From: Planctomycetaceae bacterium
Lineage (GTDB): Bacteria > Planctomycetota > Planctomycetia > Planctomycetales > Planctomycetaceae
NCBI GenBank assembly: GCA_016795145.1
Contig: JAEUII010000123.1
Coordinates: 1-64,000 of the forward strand
Length of the DNA: 64,000 nucleotides
Direction of reading: 5' to 3'
Shown here: positions 16,334 to 29,300 of the stretch, piece by piece
Layout: each line of letters opens with the position of its first letter
Numbering within the stretch: the stretch's first letter is position 1
The notes under the pieces: generated by a model
The model's input: only the letters and a program-made list of their open reading frames with translations
The model's database searches: none
Told to the model about the DNA's origin: nothing
Translations under genes and position numbers: made by a program

Positions 16334-17188
16334 TCAGACAGATCGCCGAACGACACGGTGAAAATGTAATTCCACTTCCCGGTCGATCACTCGCCGCATT
16401 CCTTCCAGAAGGCATCGTGGTTCGTGGTCAGTTTCACCGAGTCGCTTCACTTCTGCCAGAGTGGTTCCCGGCGGAACGCTGAATGCCCCCTGGTAGATAA
16501 TCTGATTTCCGGCATCCAGCTCCGGCACAATGAAGTGCACTGTGGCACCGAAGCAGAGCATCCGATGCTGATAAGCGTCTTCGTAGGGTCGGAAACCGGG
16601 AAAGGACGGAAGGATACCATGGTGGAGATTGATGATTCGTCCACCGGCAAACTTCCAGCACAGATCCGCAGGAAGAACTCTCATGTAACGTGCCAGCACG
16701 ACATAATCGATCTGCTGCTCGTCAATGACACGTTCCAGCACTGAATAGTCAGGATTGCCCTGGGCGTCTCCCATGTTCATCCAGGGAACCTCAAACTGTT
16801 CCGCGACACTGCGACAGGCATTCCGATTGCCGATCATGACCGCGACTTCCGCCTTCAACTGGCGATCTCGAATGGCTCTCAGCAGTGCCAAAGGCGGTTC
16901 AGAACGGTACGTCGTACAGATCGCCAGCCGCGGAGGACGCGAATGCTCGTCACGTGACCACACGCGTACCTGCAATCCACGATGGTTACCGATTTCCTGA
17001 AGGTGTTTCCGAAGCGTCGAGATATCTCCGGACCATTCGATCCGCATCAGCATCGCAAACAAGCGCTCTGAATCGCGGTCATACATCTGAATTTCGTGGA
17101 TGTTGGCACCGGCCCCCGTGACGTAATGCACGATGGGATCGGCCAGGCCTGAATTGTCAGGGCCGACAGCTGTGATAGTAACCTGCAT
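16334..17188 (-). CDS. purU: Formyltetrahydrofolate deformylase
   Basis: Hydrolyses 10-formyl-THF to THF and formate, balancing the one-carbon pool. Residues 1-80 are an ACT regulatory domain (VTITAVGPDNSGLADPIV, ANIHEIQMYDRD). Residues 85-284 are the formyltransferase-fold hydrolase: LARYMRVLP, IINLHHGILPSFPGFRPY with catalytic Asn and His, GATVHFIVPELDAG with catalytic Asp, and DHEPRCLLEGMRRVIDREVE. 284 residues is usual. The active-site loop reads LHHGILPSFPGFRPY where many homologues have a Ser after the HH and an Ala-Lys later; a planctomycete variant with catalytic residues intact. ATG start at 17186-17188. Confidence 0.9.
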   Translation of the reverse strand: MQVTITAVGPDNSGLADPIVHYVTGAGANIHEIQMYDRDSERLFAMLMRIEWSGDISTLRKHLQEIGNHRGLQVRVWSRDEHSRPPRLAICTTYRSEPPLALLRAIRDRQLKAEVAVMIGNRNACRSVAEQFEVPWMNMGDAQGNPDYSVLERVIDEQQIDYVVLARYMRVLPADLCWKFAGGRIINLHHGILPSFPGFRPYEDAYQHRMLCFGATVHFIVPELDAGNQIIYQGAFSVPPGTTLAEVKRLGETDHEPRCLLEGMRRVIDREVELHFHRVVRRSV

Positions 17189-17274
17189 GGGACAAAGTAC
17201 TTCTGATCAGGGTCAACGCGCGTCACACTTTCAGATCGGCTGACGCTTCCGTCCGCGAATTGAACTTCATTGGA

Positions 17275-17309
17275 CCAAAAAAGAAAAGCGGGGCTCGATC
17301 GAGCCCCGC
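17275..17309 (-). terminator. Rho-independent terminator of the giant surface-protein gene
   Basis: A GCGGGGCTC/GAGCCCCGC stem (17288-17296 and 17301-17309) around GATC; on the minus strand it is followed by CTTTTCTTTTTT. It lies about 50 nt after the end of the 16-kb gene. Confidence 0.88.
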
Positions 17310-17357
17310 AGTTCTTTTCGTTTTAGCCGCAGAAGGAAATTATGTCGAGGACTCTTC

Positions 17358-20300
17358 CTAATTCCTTCGACGACGTAGCAGCGCGCTGAGTGCCAGGATT
17401 GCTCCCAGCAGGCCAATTGCGGCAGACTTCGTTTCTTCCTTCGCTGGAGCAGGTTCAGCCACCGGTGCTGTGACAACAACTTGCTCAACTGATTCAGTCA
17501 CTTCAGCGTCAGGAGCATCCCACCATGCTTCGCTGTCCCATCCGCCAAGGACGGCATCGGTGTGCTGAGTTGAGACAGATTCAACCGGAATGACCGGCTG
17601 TTCGACGGACTCAACCGCGACTGGCACATCCAAGATCATTGCATCAACAGCACCCGCCATTCGTGAAGGCAGCATACTGATGGTGGTATCCGTGGAACCA
17701 TCTTCAAAGACCGGGGCCAGTGCCGTCAGCATCCAGGTGTCAGGAGATGCCGGTCGAACCGCCTCGTCCTTTGACGTGATCGTGAAGTCCACTGCGTTAC
17801 TCCAGAGACTTGCAGCCCCTGTCGATGCATTGAATGCACGAACCCAAACGCGGAACGTTCCTTTGCCCAGTGCGGTCGCCGGAGTGAAGTTCGTCGCTCC
17901 GATGTTGCTCTGGCGAACCAGAGTCACCGTTGGTGCCAGAACATTGACGATGTAGATCTCATACCCCGACGTGCCGTCAACCGCCTGCCACGTGATGCGT
18001 GGAGTCTGGTTGCTTGACGTTGGCACGGCATTCACGTTCGGTCGTCCGCCAACGAAGAACGCCAGAGCAAAGCTAAAGTCACCCTGAGTATCAGCCGAGC
18101 GTGCTCGGACGTACGCACGGTAGTTACCGATTGGCAACAAGTCGGTGTCTGGCAGCGTGTAAGACGGAGATGTCAGGCCGGCGACAAACCGGAAGTTTGT
18201 CGTGACCGTTGTCGACAGAACCTGATCAATTCTGAATTCGTAGCTCGTCGCTCCCGCTGGCAGTCCGTTCAATGTCGCGGCCATATTTGTCCACGCAAAC
18301 GATGGCGTCGTATCGAACGTTGATGACGCCGGACCTGTCAGCGTCGGGCCCGTCACAATCTGGAAGTCCAAAGGAGCGCTCCAGTTGCTGAGGTCACCGA
18401 ATGCGCTGCGAGCCTGTACCCAGTAACGGTACCGTCCGATTGGCAGGTCCGAAGGAATCGTGAAGTTCAGTGCATTGATGTTGGATACGTCATACGCCGT
18501 GGTTCCAACAGAGTTGCTGGAAACGAAGACGCGATACGACTGAGCACCCGGCACGCCGGCCCAGGTCAGAGTCGGCGTTGCATCGCCAATTCGGCCGGTA
18601 GGTCCGATCAAAGTTGGAGGCGTCGTGACACGGAACGTGCGAGCAAGACTCCAGTCTGAAACGGTTGCCGGATCGACTGAGGAATTGGTTCGTACCCAAA
18701 CCTGATAGGTTCCCAGCACGAGGTCGGTGGAAATCTGCCATGATGTTCCTGCAATGCCCGCCTGGCTCAGAACCTTATTGGAAACGCCGTTTTCGACCTT
18801 GTTCAACCAAACTTCGCTGACTGGGTTCGCACCGGCACCAAGTGGATTTGTCCACTCAACTGTTGGGCGAGCGAGGAAGGTTGTTGGCAGTGGAGCGGTG
18901 ACCGTCGGTCGTTCCGTGACGGTGAAGTCATAGGTCGAACTGATGGTCGACAACGCCGATCCACTCACGGATCCGGCCGCAGGAAGGTTCACCGCCCGGA
19001 TTGTGAACTGATATCGTCCAAGCGGCAGATCTGTCGGCTGTGTAAACGACGTTGATGTAATGTTCAGCTCGCTGACGACCTGCAGGTGGCCGCCAAAGTT
19101 CTGAGTCACAATCAGCTCATAACGATCCGCGGCACCCACTGCGTTCCAGCTGAACGTCGGTGTGGCATCCGGAATTCGGCCGACTGGAGCAACAGCGACT
19201 GGCACTGGTGCCACTCGGAAGATCTGATCCGGACTCCAGTTCGAATCTTCGTTGACGACGTTGAAGGCTCTTACGCGAACTCGGTAGTCCGCCAGAGTGA
19301 GATTACTTGACGGAGTCCAGTTGGTCAGGGTGACCCCGGTTACTCGAGCCACCTGAACGTTGTCGGTCAGGTTGAACAAGTCCACTTCGTAGGTCACCGC
19401 ACCGGCAACTGGAGTCCATGCAATCGTTGGACGAATCGACGTCGTTGGACCCGCTGGCGATGTCACAATCGGAGCGGTCTTCACTACGAAGGAGACAAAC
19501 GGACTCCAGTCGCCCAGCTGATCCGCGGCATCAGTCGCTCGAACGCGAACCTGATAGCGACCGATCGGCAGATCAGTCGGAGGAGTAAACTGGTTCGGAA
19601 TCGTCAGTCCGGTTGTACTGAACGTGGTCAGCAGGAATGTGTTTCCAGCTGTCAGAGACTCAATATTGACCGTGTACTTGGAAGAGCCTTCAATTGCATT
19701 CCACTGAATCAGCGGACGAGGAACAGTGACCGTTCCGGACGGTGCCGAAACGACCAGCGGAACAACTTCAAATGTCCAGGTCGCTGGTGCGGCGGTCGTT
19801 CCAAGTTTGTTCGAAGCCACGACCGTCGCGGTATAGATACCCGCTGGCAACGTCGTTGTGACTTCCTGGAAGCTGAAGGTTGTCGTTCCGCTGTAAACCA
19901 GCGTGTTCGACGCATTTCGCACTTCGAGGCTGTAAGAATAGTTTTCCTGATGCGACGTCCAGACGACCACCGGAGTCAGATCACTGGTCTGAGGAATGCG
20001 CCCGTCAGCCGGGTTGAAGTCCACCGGTCGGTTAATCACCGGAGTCACCGGCGCTGACAGAGTTCTGATCTTCACCGGATAGTCTTCGACTTCTCCATCA
20101 GCGGCTCGCCCTGTTGCGGCGAGTCCACCCACAGAGCTAATTCGGAACCGCATGAAGGTATCACCGGTCGGTGCATTCGCTGGAATGTCGAAGAACAGAC
20201 GGTTCGAACCTGCGACTACGGCCATGCCACCCGCTGGTGTCAGTCGTTCGCCCGCATCGAACACACCGTTCTGATCCAGATCCAGCCATGCATCCACAAA

Positions 20301-23300
20301 GCCGGCCTTTGAGGCCATCATGTCCACAAACGCCGGCAGCGGCTGGCTGCTGGTTGTTTCGAAACGAGTTGGGAAGCTGACGCCGTCCTCATCAGCACCG
20401 TCGCCGGAAGCATCGGAACTTGGGATGCCCGTCGTTTCCTTATCAACAGTGGAACCAAGGAACAAACCGCCGGCGATTGTGTGAGCAGCACCGGTCGAAG
20501 TCTTCAGCGTACCGAAGGTATCCGGAGCGTCACCATAATCAACGATCAGCGTGTTGAGCGTGGTCGTTGTTGTCCCCACGTTGTTCGCCGCGCCGCTTGA
20601 GTCAGTCACCTGCAGTCGAATCGTTCGCGTCTGAGGAGCGGTGATTCCGAGCGACTGCAGCCATGCCCAGGTCACGGTAGAAACGGCATTGGCACCTGTC
20701 GACGTTTCAAATGAACCGTTGTTATCAAGGTCCCACGCATAAGTCAGCGTCTGACCAAAGAATGCATCCACGTCGAAGCTTGCAGATGCATCCAGCGTCA
20801 GGTCATACGATTCGTCAACCGTATGAGGCGATGCAACAGCCACAGGAGCATCGTTTACCTGGTTGACAGTGATCTGAATCTGCAGAACTGGAGTGATGTT
20901 GTCATTCAATCCACCCGTTGCACCATTGTCCGCAAGTGTCATATCCACTGTGATCACACCGGCAGTGTCCTGATGCGACTTGAACGTCAGGTTGCCGTTT
21001 GCGTCAATGGTCAGCGTGTCCATCAACACGTTACCGGAGACAAGCTGCACGTTAGACAGCGAGAATGTCAGTGTCTGCGTGCCAAGTTCGTCCAGTGCCG
21101 TCGCGATAGCGGCAGCAAACGTGTTGATGAGGTCAATGTTCTGAGTACCAGCATCTTCCGCCACCGAAATCGGCAGAACCGGATTCAGCGTATACACAGG
21201 CTCGTCATTGATCGGATTCACCGTGACGGTGAAGTTACGAGTCACACTGGTCAGGCCGAGACTGTCAGTCAGTACGACACTGATCGTCGCACTGCCGTTC
21301 ACGTTCGGAGCAACCGTGTAAGTCAGATCGCCCGTCGTCGTGTCGATGGCCGGCGCGGTGCTGAAGAACGTCGATGTGGTCCATGAACCAGTTACTGACG
21401 TGACAGTCAGTGTTGCCGAAATCGTCTGTGGAGGCGTTTCATTGGCTGGTCCGGCAGCCTGGCCCGTCATAAATCCGGCCACTGTCTGAGCACCGGCATC
21501 TTCATCAATTGCTGCCGGGTCCGCGAGCGGATTAAACACAGGCCTGTCGTTGACCGGCGTCACATTGATCGGAATGACATCCATGTCTTCCTGAGGTGCC
21601 GCTGGTGGTGTTGGCGGTCCGGTGAAGCCGCCAAGGTCGTTGGTCGTAATCGTGATCTGAGCCGAACCGAAGTAATCCGGTGTCGGGATGAACGACATCC
21701 CAGCCAGTGCTGCGTTGATGAAGTCAACGGTGCCGGTAAATGTCATCGCCGCGTCTGCCGTGCCGTCACCCGTTGTGAACGTGAGTCCGGTCGTTCGCGA
21801 AAGTGACATCACTCCGTTTGTTGACGCCAGCGTGACTCGCAGGATGTTGGTCCCAAGCCAGACGTCTGCATCAGAAACGGAAATCAGATTCCCGTTTGCC
21901 TGGCTGAAGACCAGCGTCGTGTCTTCCGGTGTTGACTGAGCCAGAGGCACTGAGTTCACTGGCGGGTCGTTCACGCCATCGGTCAACAACAGCGTGAACT
22001 GCGTCGTCCCATCGACACGATTCGGTGCCAGGTAGTTTCCTGCCAGGTCACGAATGCCGTCGACGCCGTCGGTTGTCGCGTCCGTGTTGTCCACAGTGAT
22101 GCGGTACTTGCGCTCATCCGGGAAGGCCGTTGTTGAGCGGAAGATCACTTCATTCGTCGTTGAGTTGTAGACAAACACATAGTCGACACCATTCTGCAGC
22201 AGTCCCTCTGTGATCACCGTACCGTTTGGAAGGTCCGGCAGGTCAGTTGACTGCTTCACACCATCGTCCATGTACAACTTGAACTGAGAGCCGTTCAGGA
22301 GTACTCGAGCATCGTCAACGCCGATTCCGATGTCGGTCAGCGAGATAATCAGTTCGCGAACTGTAATCGGAGAATTGAGCCATACAGCGTCGAGAGTTGA
22401 ATCGAGGTCGCTCGTCGACTGGTCAAGCGGTGTCGAGAAGTAGGCCGTTGGGCGGAAGAAGTCGACTCGGTCGATCGCGCCACGGTCCTTAAACACATTC
22501 GCGCCCTGAGCAGCCGGTGTGGAAACGGCAGGGTCGTCCCCACGGAGCTGGCCGTAAGCGTCGACGGTCGGCGTCGTGATCGGAGAAACACCAATTCCGA
22601 GCGGATCACGAACTGTGATGAAACCAGTTCGATCCGACAGAGTGTCGATGGAGCTGTCAATCGCCTGTGACAGCGGAGCCGGGTAGTAGTTGCGTCGAGC
22701 CTGGTCCACAAAGAGAGGATCAGAGTTCGTCAGAACGATCGGGAAGGTTCCCAGACCGATTGCACCCGTCGATGCGTTCGTTCCGTTATTGCGGTACAGC
22801 GTTCCACCGACAACCGTTCCCAACGCCTGTGAGCTGGCATCGACAGAGACGCCAGTCACCAGGTCAGCAACGATGTTGTTCAACAGCGTTGGACTTGCGT
22901 TCTGATCAACCTGAATACCAACACCCACACGATTCGTCGGGTTGCCGACGATCGTGTTGTTGATGATTCGGCCAACCGGAACAGGGCCAACCGTCGTGGT
23001 GGCTCCCGGTGGTACTTCACCACTAAACAGAATGCCGCCCTGACCGGACTGCACGATGACATTGTTGGAAATCACAATGCCCGGCAGCCAGTTGTTGGTA
23101 TTTGGTTCACGCAGATTTCGTGGCGGGCCAGCGTGAGTCAGCGCACCAGCACCTGCTGGATTCGGGCTGCCCGTTCGAGTACCCGCATCAGACAGAATAC
23201 CCCAGTTCAGCGAGTCTGAGATGAAGTTTGATCGGATCAGAAGCTGTCCCTGATCACGGTACTGATTGCTGTCGCCATAACCTTCGTGAGAAATCACGGT

Positions 23301-26300
23301 GGTTGGGTCGGTGACTGGACGAAGGACGCCCATCTGGTCCGTTGTTGCGCTTTGGACAAACTTGGATGCAACAGCACGTCCGCTGCTGTAGCTGACGTCG
23401 ACTGTCGCCCCGAGGTTCCATACTGGTTCAGCGAAGAAGTCGATGTCCAGACCGAAGATCAGCACATCATTCTTTTCGAAACCAGGACCGCGCTGTGTCG
23501 CATCGACGATCTGAGAAAAGTCGATCGTCATCACGTCAAATTCAGAGCTGAACGAGAACTTAGGAATCCGCGGATTGTTGTTGTCCAGCGACGTAAATGT
23601 CGGTGAGTCGAAATCAGACGCAGCATTGACAGTCGGACCGGTACCGTTGCCTCCAAGAAGCGAAATCGGATCGAACTTCTGACCGGCAGGAAGCTGGACT
23701 CGAATGCTGTGAATCTGCTCCGGGTAACCCGTATTCGGGTCAATGTATGGAGTAGTATTTCGGAATGTGAACAACGTTGTTGAGCCGATCGTGTTTCCGA
23801 GCCCAGCCATTGTGCCGTAGAAACCATCCGGCATGCCATCAGCACCCGGAGTCTGCAGACCGTCGTTCAGCGTCACCAGAGCCGTGCCATACAGATTGAT
23901 CACGCTGCTTGTGCTGCCAAACGCAGAATCTTCAGCTCCATCTGACAGGGAAGCCCGAATCTTCAGGATGCCCTGCACAGCGGTGGAGTTGATCGCGTCG
24001 AGGATTCGGCCCGCGATTGTGGCGGACGATTCACCCGTGCGATAGCTGTCCATTTCGTAGCGACCATCCAGCGTTGCGGACTTCGCCGGATTGAATGGGA
24101 TTGCAAAGTGTCCCTGAGCAACGCCATTCGACAGCAGTTCATCTTCGTATTCGAACGTGACGGAATTTACGCCGTCACTGATGGTAAATGTCTGCCCGTC
24201 ACGAAGCGATGAAGCGCTCGGAACCCGGATCGACTGTGCGTCCGTCAGGCGGTCATTGGTGTCACGAGAATCAAACTGAGGATTCGGGACTGAAGACGGA
24301 GTACTCGCATAGTCTGAAGCGCGTCGAATTTCGACATCGTACGCACCTTCCAGAATATCCTGGTATGGGTTCGTGTTGTTGCGGTTGACGATCTGTGGAT
24401 TGTCGATGAATGTCGAGTTATTCGGTGCATTGGTGACCATCTCACCACGTTCAGCAAACCCGATGATAATGTCGTCGATGTACATCCCTTCGAACGCGTT
24501 GTTCATACCGCGCTGAGCGGTCGTGGCTGTATCGAAGTACCCGCCGAACCCATCGCCTGGCAATCCGGTTGTGTGTCCCATCGGACCTGCGTTTGTGACG
24601 TAGTGACCAATGATTCGCACCAGGTCGCCGCTCGACTTGATGTTGAACGGATTCACGACCAGAGGATCCGCCGGGCCGTTGGCATTAACGGCATGCCCTT
24701 CAACCGACAGGTGCAGTGTGTATCGCTGACCTGGCAGCGCGTCGTTGGCGAATGGCGGGACACCGATCTGAACGTAGTATTCTCCAGGTGCGAGATTGGT
24801 ATCCAGGTAGGACGTAATGTGGTTACTGCCAATATCCAGCGTCGTTCCCACAAGGTTCTCAATGACGGTCGCTCCGTTCGTATCCACAATTCGAATCATG
24901 GAATTGAACGTCGTGTTCGTGCCATCAAGGTCAACGATGACTCTCCGAGTCAATGCACCAGCAGGTACATCAAATCGGTAGAAGTCGGTGAAAATACCGG
25001 ACGAAGAGCCAATGATCGAGATGTGCGGCAATGGCGCAGCGTTGTTCTCCTGAACCGTATTGTTTGCGACATCGGTCCACGACAGCGCCTCCAGGTCAGT
25101 GGCGATGAGAGGATCCGCGGCATTGTTTCCTTCGACTTCGTAGTACGCCCCTGCAGGAAGCAGGTGACCGGCAAGCGCGTTTTTCATGGCGGTTGCCACT
25201 TCATTTCGACTCATGCCGGAATGGATAACAACCGGAGTTGTTCCAGGTGTCACACCTGGAGCACCGTCAACAAACAGGCCGGCACCGCCACTCTGAGTCA
25301 GTGTTGTTCCAATCGTTGTGATTGGAGCATTGTCCGGCTGACGGGCAATGTTGACGCGGTTGCCGTCGGTATGAGGCTTGATCTCCTTCAGTGGAGATCC
25401 ATTCGGAGTCGCAGCGATCGCGGTTCGAAGTGCCAGGTCAATGGCTCGAGCAATCTCATTGGCACTCATTGTCCGTGCAATACGGATCGCATTGTTGCCG
25501 GCGAGCACACCGTCATAGCTTCCATTGACCTGCTGCAGATCAAACTCGAACTTCAGTGTTTCCGTGTCGACGTCCAGCGTGAACGTTTCACCTTCCACAA
25601 GACCACTGAATGAAGGAGCAACCAGCGTGTAACCCATATCCAGTTCGAACTGGTTCACACCTTCCAGAATGTAGCTCTGACCATCTCGCAGCGTGCGACC
25701 TTCACGAGCATACATTTCTTCGCCAACGGTCGAAATGTCGCCGACATTCACCGCTCCGCTCGTGTCAAATTCGAATCGAAGTCGAAGATCTGAGCGGCCT
25801 GCGAAATTGCTGAGGTCGACTCGAGCCTGACGCCACTGCGGAGTCGCCGCTTCGTCATATAGCTCCACAACATCCGGGAACAGCTGGCCGTTCGGGAACG
25901 AAGTCACTCCGTTTGGCCCCAGATCCTGCTCGTCATCACCCGTCAGCGGGCCGCGGTAGGAATCGTTTGTGGCCGCCAGTACCCAGTTTGTACCGTCACC
26001 CACATAGACTCGCATCGCATCCGACTGCGAACGAACGCCTGGCAGATAGTCATTGCTGTCCGTCTGCAGAAGGTAATTGAAGTACAGAACCGGTTTGTCA
26101 GCCGAATTGTAACCTTCAAGGCTGAACGGATTGCTCATGTACGTGCCATGAGCACCGCCCGGGAAGTTGTAGTTATTGAGCGTACCAAGGTTGCCGAGGT
26201 CGTTCTTGTTGCCGGCTGTTGGCCCGCCCGCGAGATTTCCGAAATACAGGCTGGCACCGCCTGGGGCGGCATTTCGAGTACCATCGACAGCTGTCGTCAG

Positions 26301-29300
26301 CCCGTGGCCCGCCTCAAGACCACGATTTCCAGTTTGTTGCCACAGATTGTATTGCAGCGTACCGAACGTGATGCCGGCCGCTGGCACTCCGGTCGCCAGT
26401 ACGGACTGGCCGTTTACGAAGAACGGAACCGGATCTCCCCAAACGGCGTTCGGGTCGATCACATTACCGCCGGTCGCAATCGCGTAGATATTTCCCTGAT
26501 CATCAGATGCAAACAGCGTCGTCGCGTAGGCACCACCTTCAACACTGTCCGGACCAAGAGTCAGACCAGTCAGGTTGACCGGGTTGTTATTTGCGTCTCT
26601 GATCGTTTTCTGGTTCGCAATCGTGAACGTTGCAAGATCCAGCTCAACCAGCAAGCCAGTGCTCGTCACGCCATACAGCGACGTCCCGGCCATCGCCACG
26701 CCCTGAACCGTTCCAGTCACAGACGTCGGGAATGCGCCAACTTCGACAACGTCGGTACCGGAAGGATTGAAGAGCGACGGAACGTTGTTGTTCGTCGCGC
26801 GAGCGTTCGCAGCACGGTTTGGTCCCTGACCGATCGCCGCTCCGGTGCGAGTATTGAACTGGTAGATCAGATTGGCTCGATATCGTCCGTCGCCGCGTGT
26901 ACCAACCAGTACGCCACCGGTTGTTGTCGGAGCGAAGTAAGTGAATGCAGTGACATCCATTCCGGCATTCGACGTCGCCTCGGAGAAGGTTCCGGTTGGG
27001 TCAGAGTCGTGGTAGGTCGTAATGCCTTCGTCACCGATATTGGTCCGAGCCCCGTTGCCGGTGTTGATCTGGAAATACGTGCTATCACCGTTGTCGACGC
27101 CCGTAACGAAACTCCATCCGTACAGTTCACCGTCCGGGCGCATCATGATTTCGTCATGCACGACTCCGGTATTCCCGACAATGTTGACAGCCGTGCCGGT
27201 ATACGGATTCACGATGTAAACAAACTGCCCGTCGCTGACGAACAGAGGCACGTCACCCAAATGATACTGGACAGTGTTCTGTCCCTGTTCATCGTCGCCG
27301 AACTGGTAAACCGGAGCTGTTGAAGTCCCCTGACCGCCAAAATGCTCGTCGAAAATTCGACGAACAAACGGAACGGGCTCCAGGCGAATCTGAGTACTGA
27401 TCGGGTTCGCCAGCATCGTCTGTCCCAGCGCGGCTGGTACCTGACCGTGAGGTGCAACAACCAGGTAGTAGTTACCTTCCGGCAACTCGAATGGCCCGAT
27501 GTAAGGATCCAGCGAACCAGCGCTGCCACGAGACAGGTCGTCCATGTCCGCACCTTCCAGCGGACCACTGCGGTCTTCTGAAACGTTGGAATCACTGGCC
27601 GTCAGAACCAGCTGATTCGTCTCGGCATTGAAGACGTATGCATCGAGATTCGCGCGAGACATTCCGTCTGCGTAATCCACGTCAAAGATGACCGAAGCAA
27701 ACCGATTTGGATTCGTAAAGCCAGGGATCTGTTGAATGTCATCGTAGGTGACATTGAACCGGTAGAAGTCCACGTCGGATGGTGCAGAAATGCGTCCGGC
27801 AATCGCAACAGAGGCTCTGTCTGTATTCAGCAGATTGCCGACGTCCTGGTTACCGCTCGCCAGAGCCGTATCATTGGGGAACGTGCTCTCAGCATATTCG
27901 CCGGCTAGCTGGGAGTGTACCGGCTGTCCGTAGACTTCGATGCCATTCGTTGCGAATCGAATGTCGGAGTAGCGGACCGTTGTGCCTGGAACTTCATCCG
28001 TTTCCTGCATGCGAATCTGAAGCTGGTAACTGCCGGCCGTCAGACCGCTGAACACCTTACTTGAATCAGAAAGGTCAGCGCGGTTTGCAGCAGTATTCAA
28101 TGAATCAATATTGCTGGAACGCACTCGTACCTGGTATGTCCCCGTCGTCCCAACGTTGCCCGGCAGGATGATCCGGAAGCCCGCATCCTTTGGATTGGTT
28201 GTGTACATGTCATCGCTGTTGTACAGCGACTTATTCAGGTTGTTGGCCTTCACCAGCGAACTCTGGCGATAGATCAGGCTGGAATTCGTGCTCTCATCCA
28301 GCGAGTTATCAGACAGGGCCAGAATCGTACCGGTCGAGCTGATCAGTTCGACCACTGTGTCCAGCGAATACGAAGTGCGGTCGATGTCAATCCAGACTTC
28401 ACTTCCAGCGGTACCAGTAAAGCTGTAGACGTCGACGTCGTTCGGTGCATTGATGGCACCATGCACTTCGAATCCAAGTCGCAGATTGTCGTCGCCGCTG
28501 TTCTGCGTGGTCGTCGTACCGTCTGAATTCTGAACGATAAAGTTCTGCTTGCCGAGTGCTCCCAGGAACTCCGCCAGTCGCGCTGTCGCGTTCGTTCCTG
28601 GTGCCGTTGCAGAAATCGTCTCCCGTTCGTTGTAGACCTCGACGTTTCGATCATGTGCATACTGCGAGATCAACAGGCTTCGCCAGGCACCGGCTGTTCC
28701 TGTGCTGGGGCCATTTGCATTCGTATCCTTCAGCGGCAGGCCATCAAGTCCGAAGCCTGAACCCACTGAGTCATCTGCGAATGAAGTCAGAATGACCGGG
28801 AAGTAAGGCTGTCCCACAACCTGAAGAACGCCACCGATGCGATCATCGATGTCCAGAGGCTTGCCACCAGCCGTAAATCCGGCATTGGCGCCTGACAGTT
28901 TCACGACAAGGCTGGCATCAGGAGCACTATTGAGCCGCAATCCGCCATAGGTATGGAAGTTCGGAATGGTGATTTCGTTCTGCACCACATGAACAATGTC
29001 GGTGTCGTCCCAAACGGACTGAGTCGTCAGTGTCTCTCCTCGGACAACGATGCCGTTCACCGCATTTCGCCCGAGCAGGTTTCGAACGATCAGTGGTCCC
29101 TGATTGCTTTCATAACCGGTAAACGCACCGATCAGACCAGTCGAACGTCCGTAGTCGCCCTGATAGGTCGCCACCATCGCGTTTGCGTTGATGGTCAGAA
29201 CGGGGCCGGAGTTATCCCGGAAGACGTTGTTGACCAGAACCGGCTGAGCCCCGCGAGCGAAGATTGTTCCGGCGGCATTTGCAGTTCGACCATATCGCGA

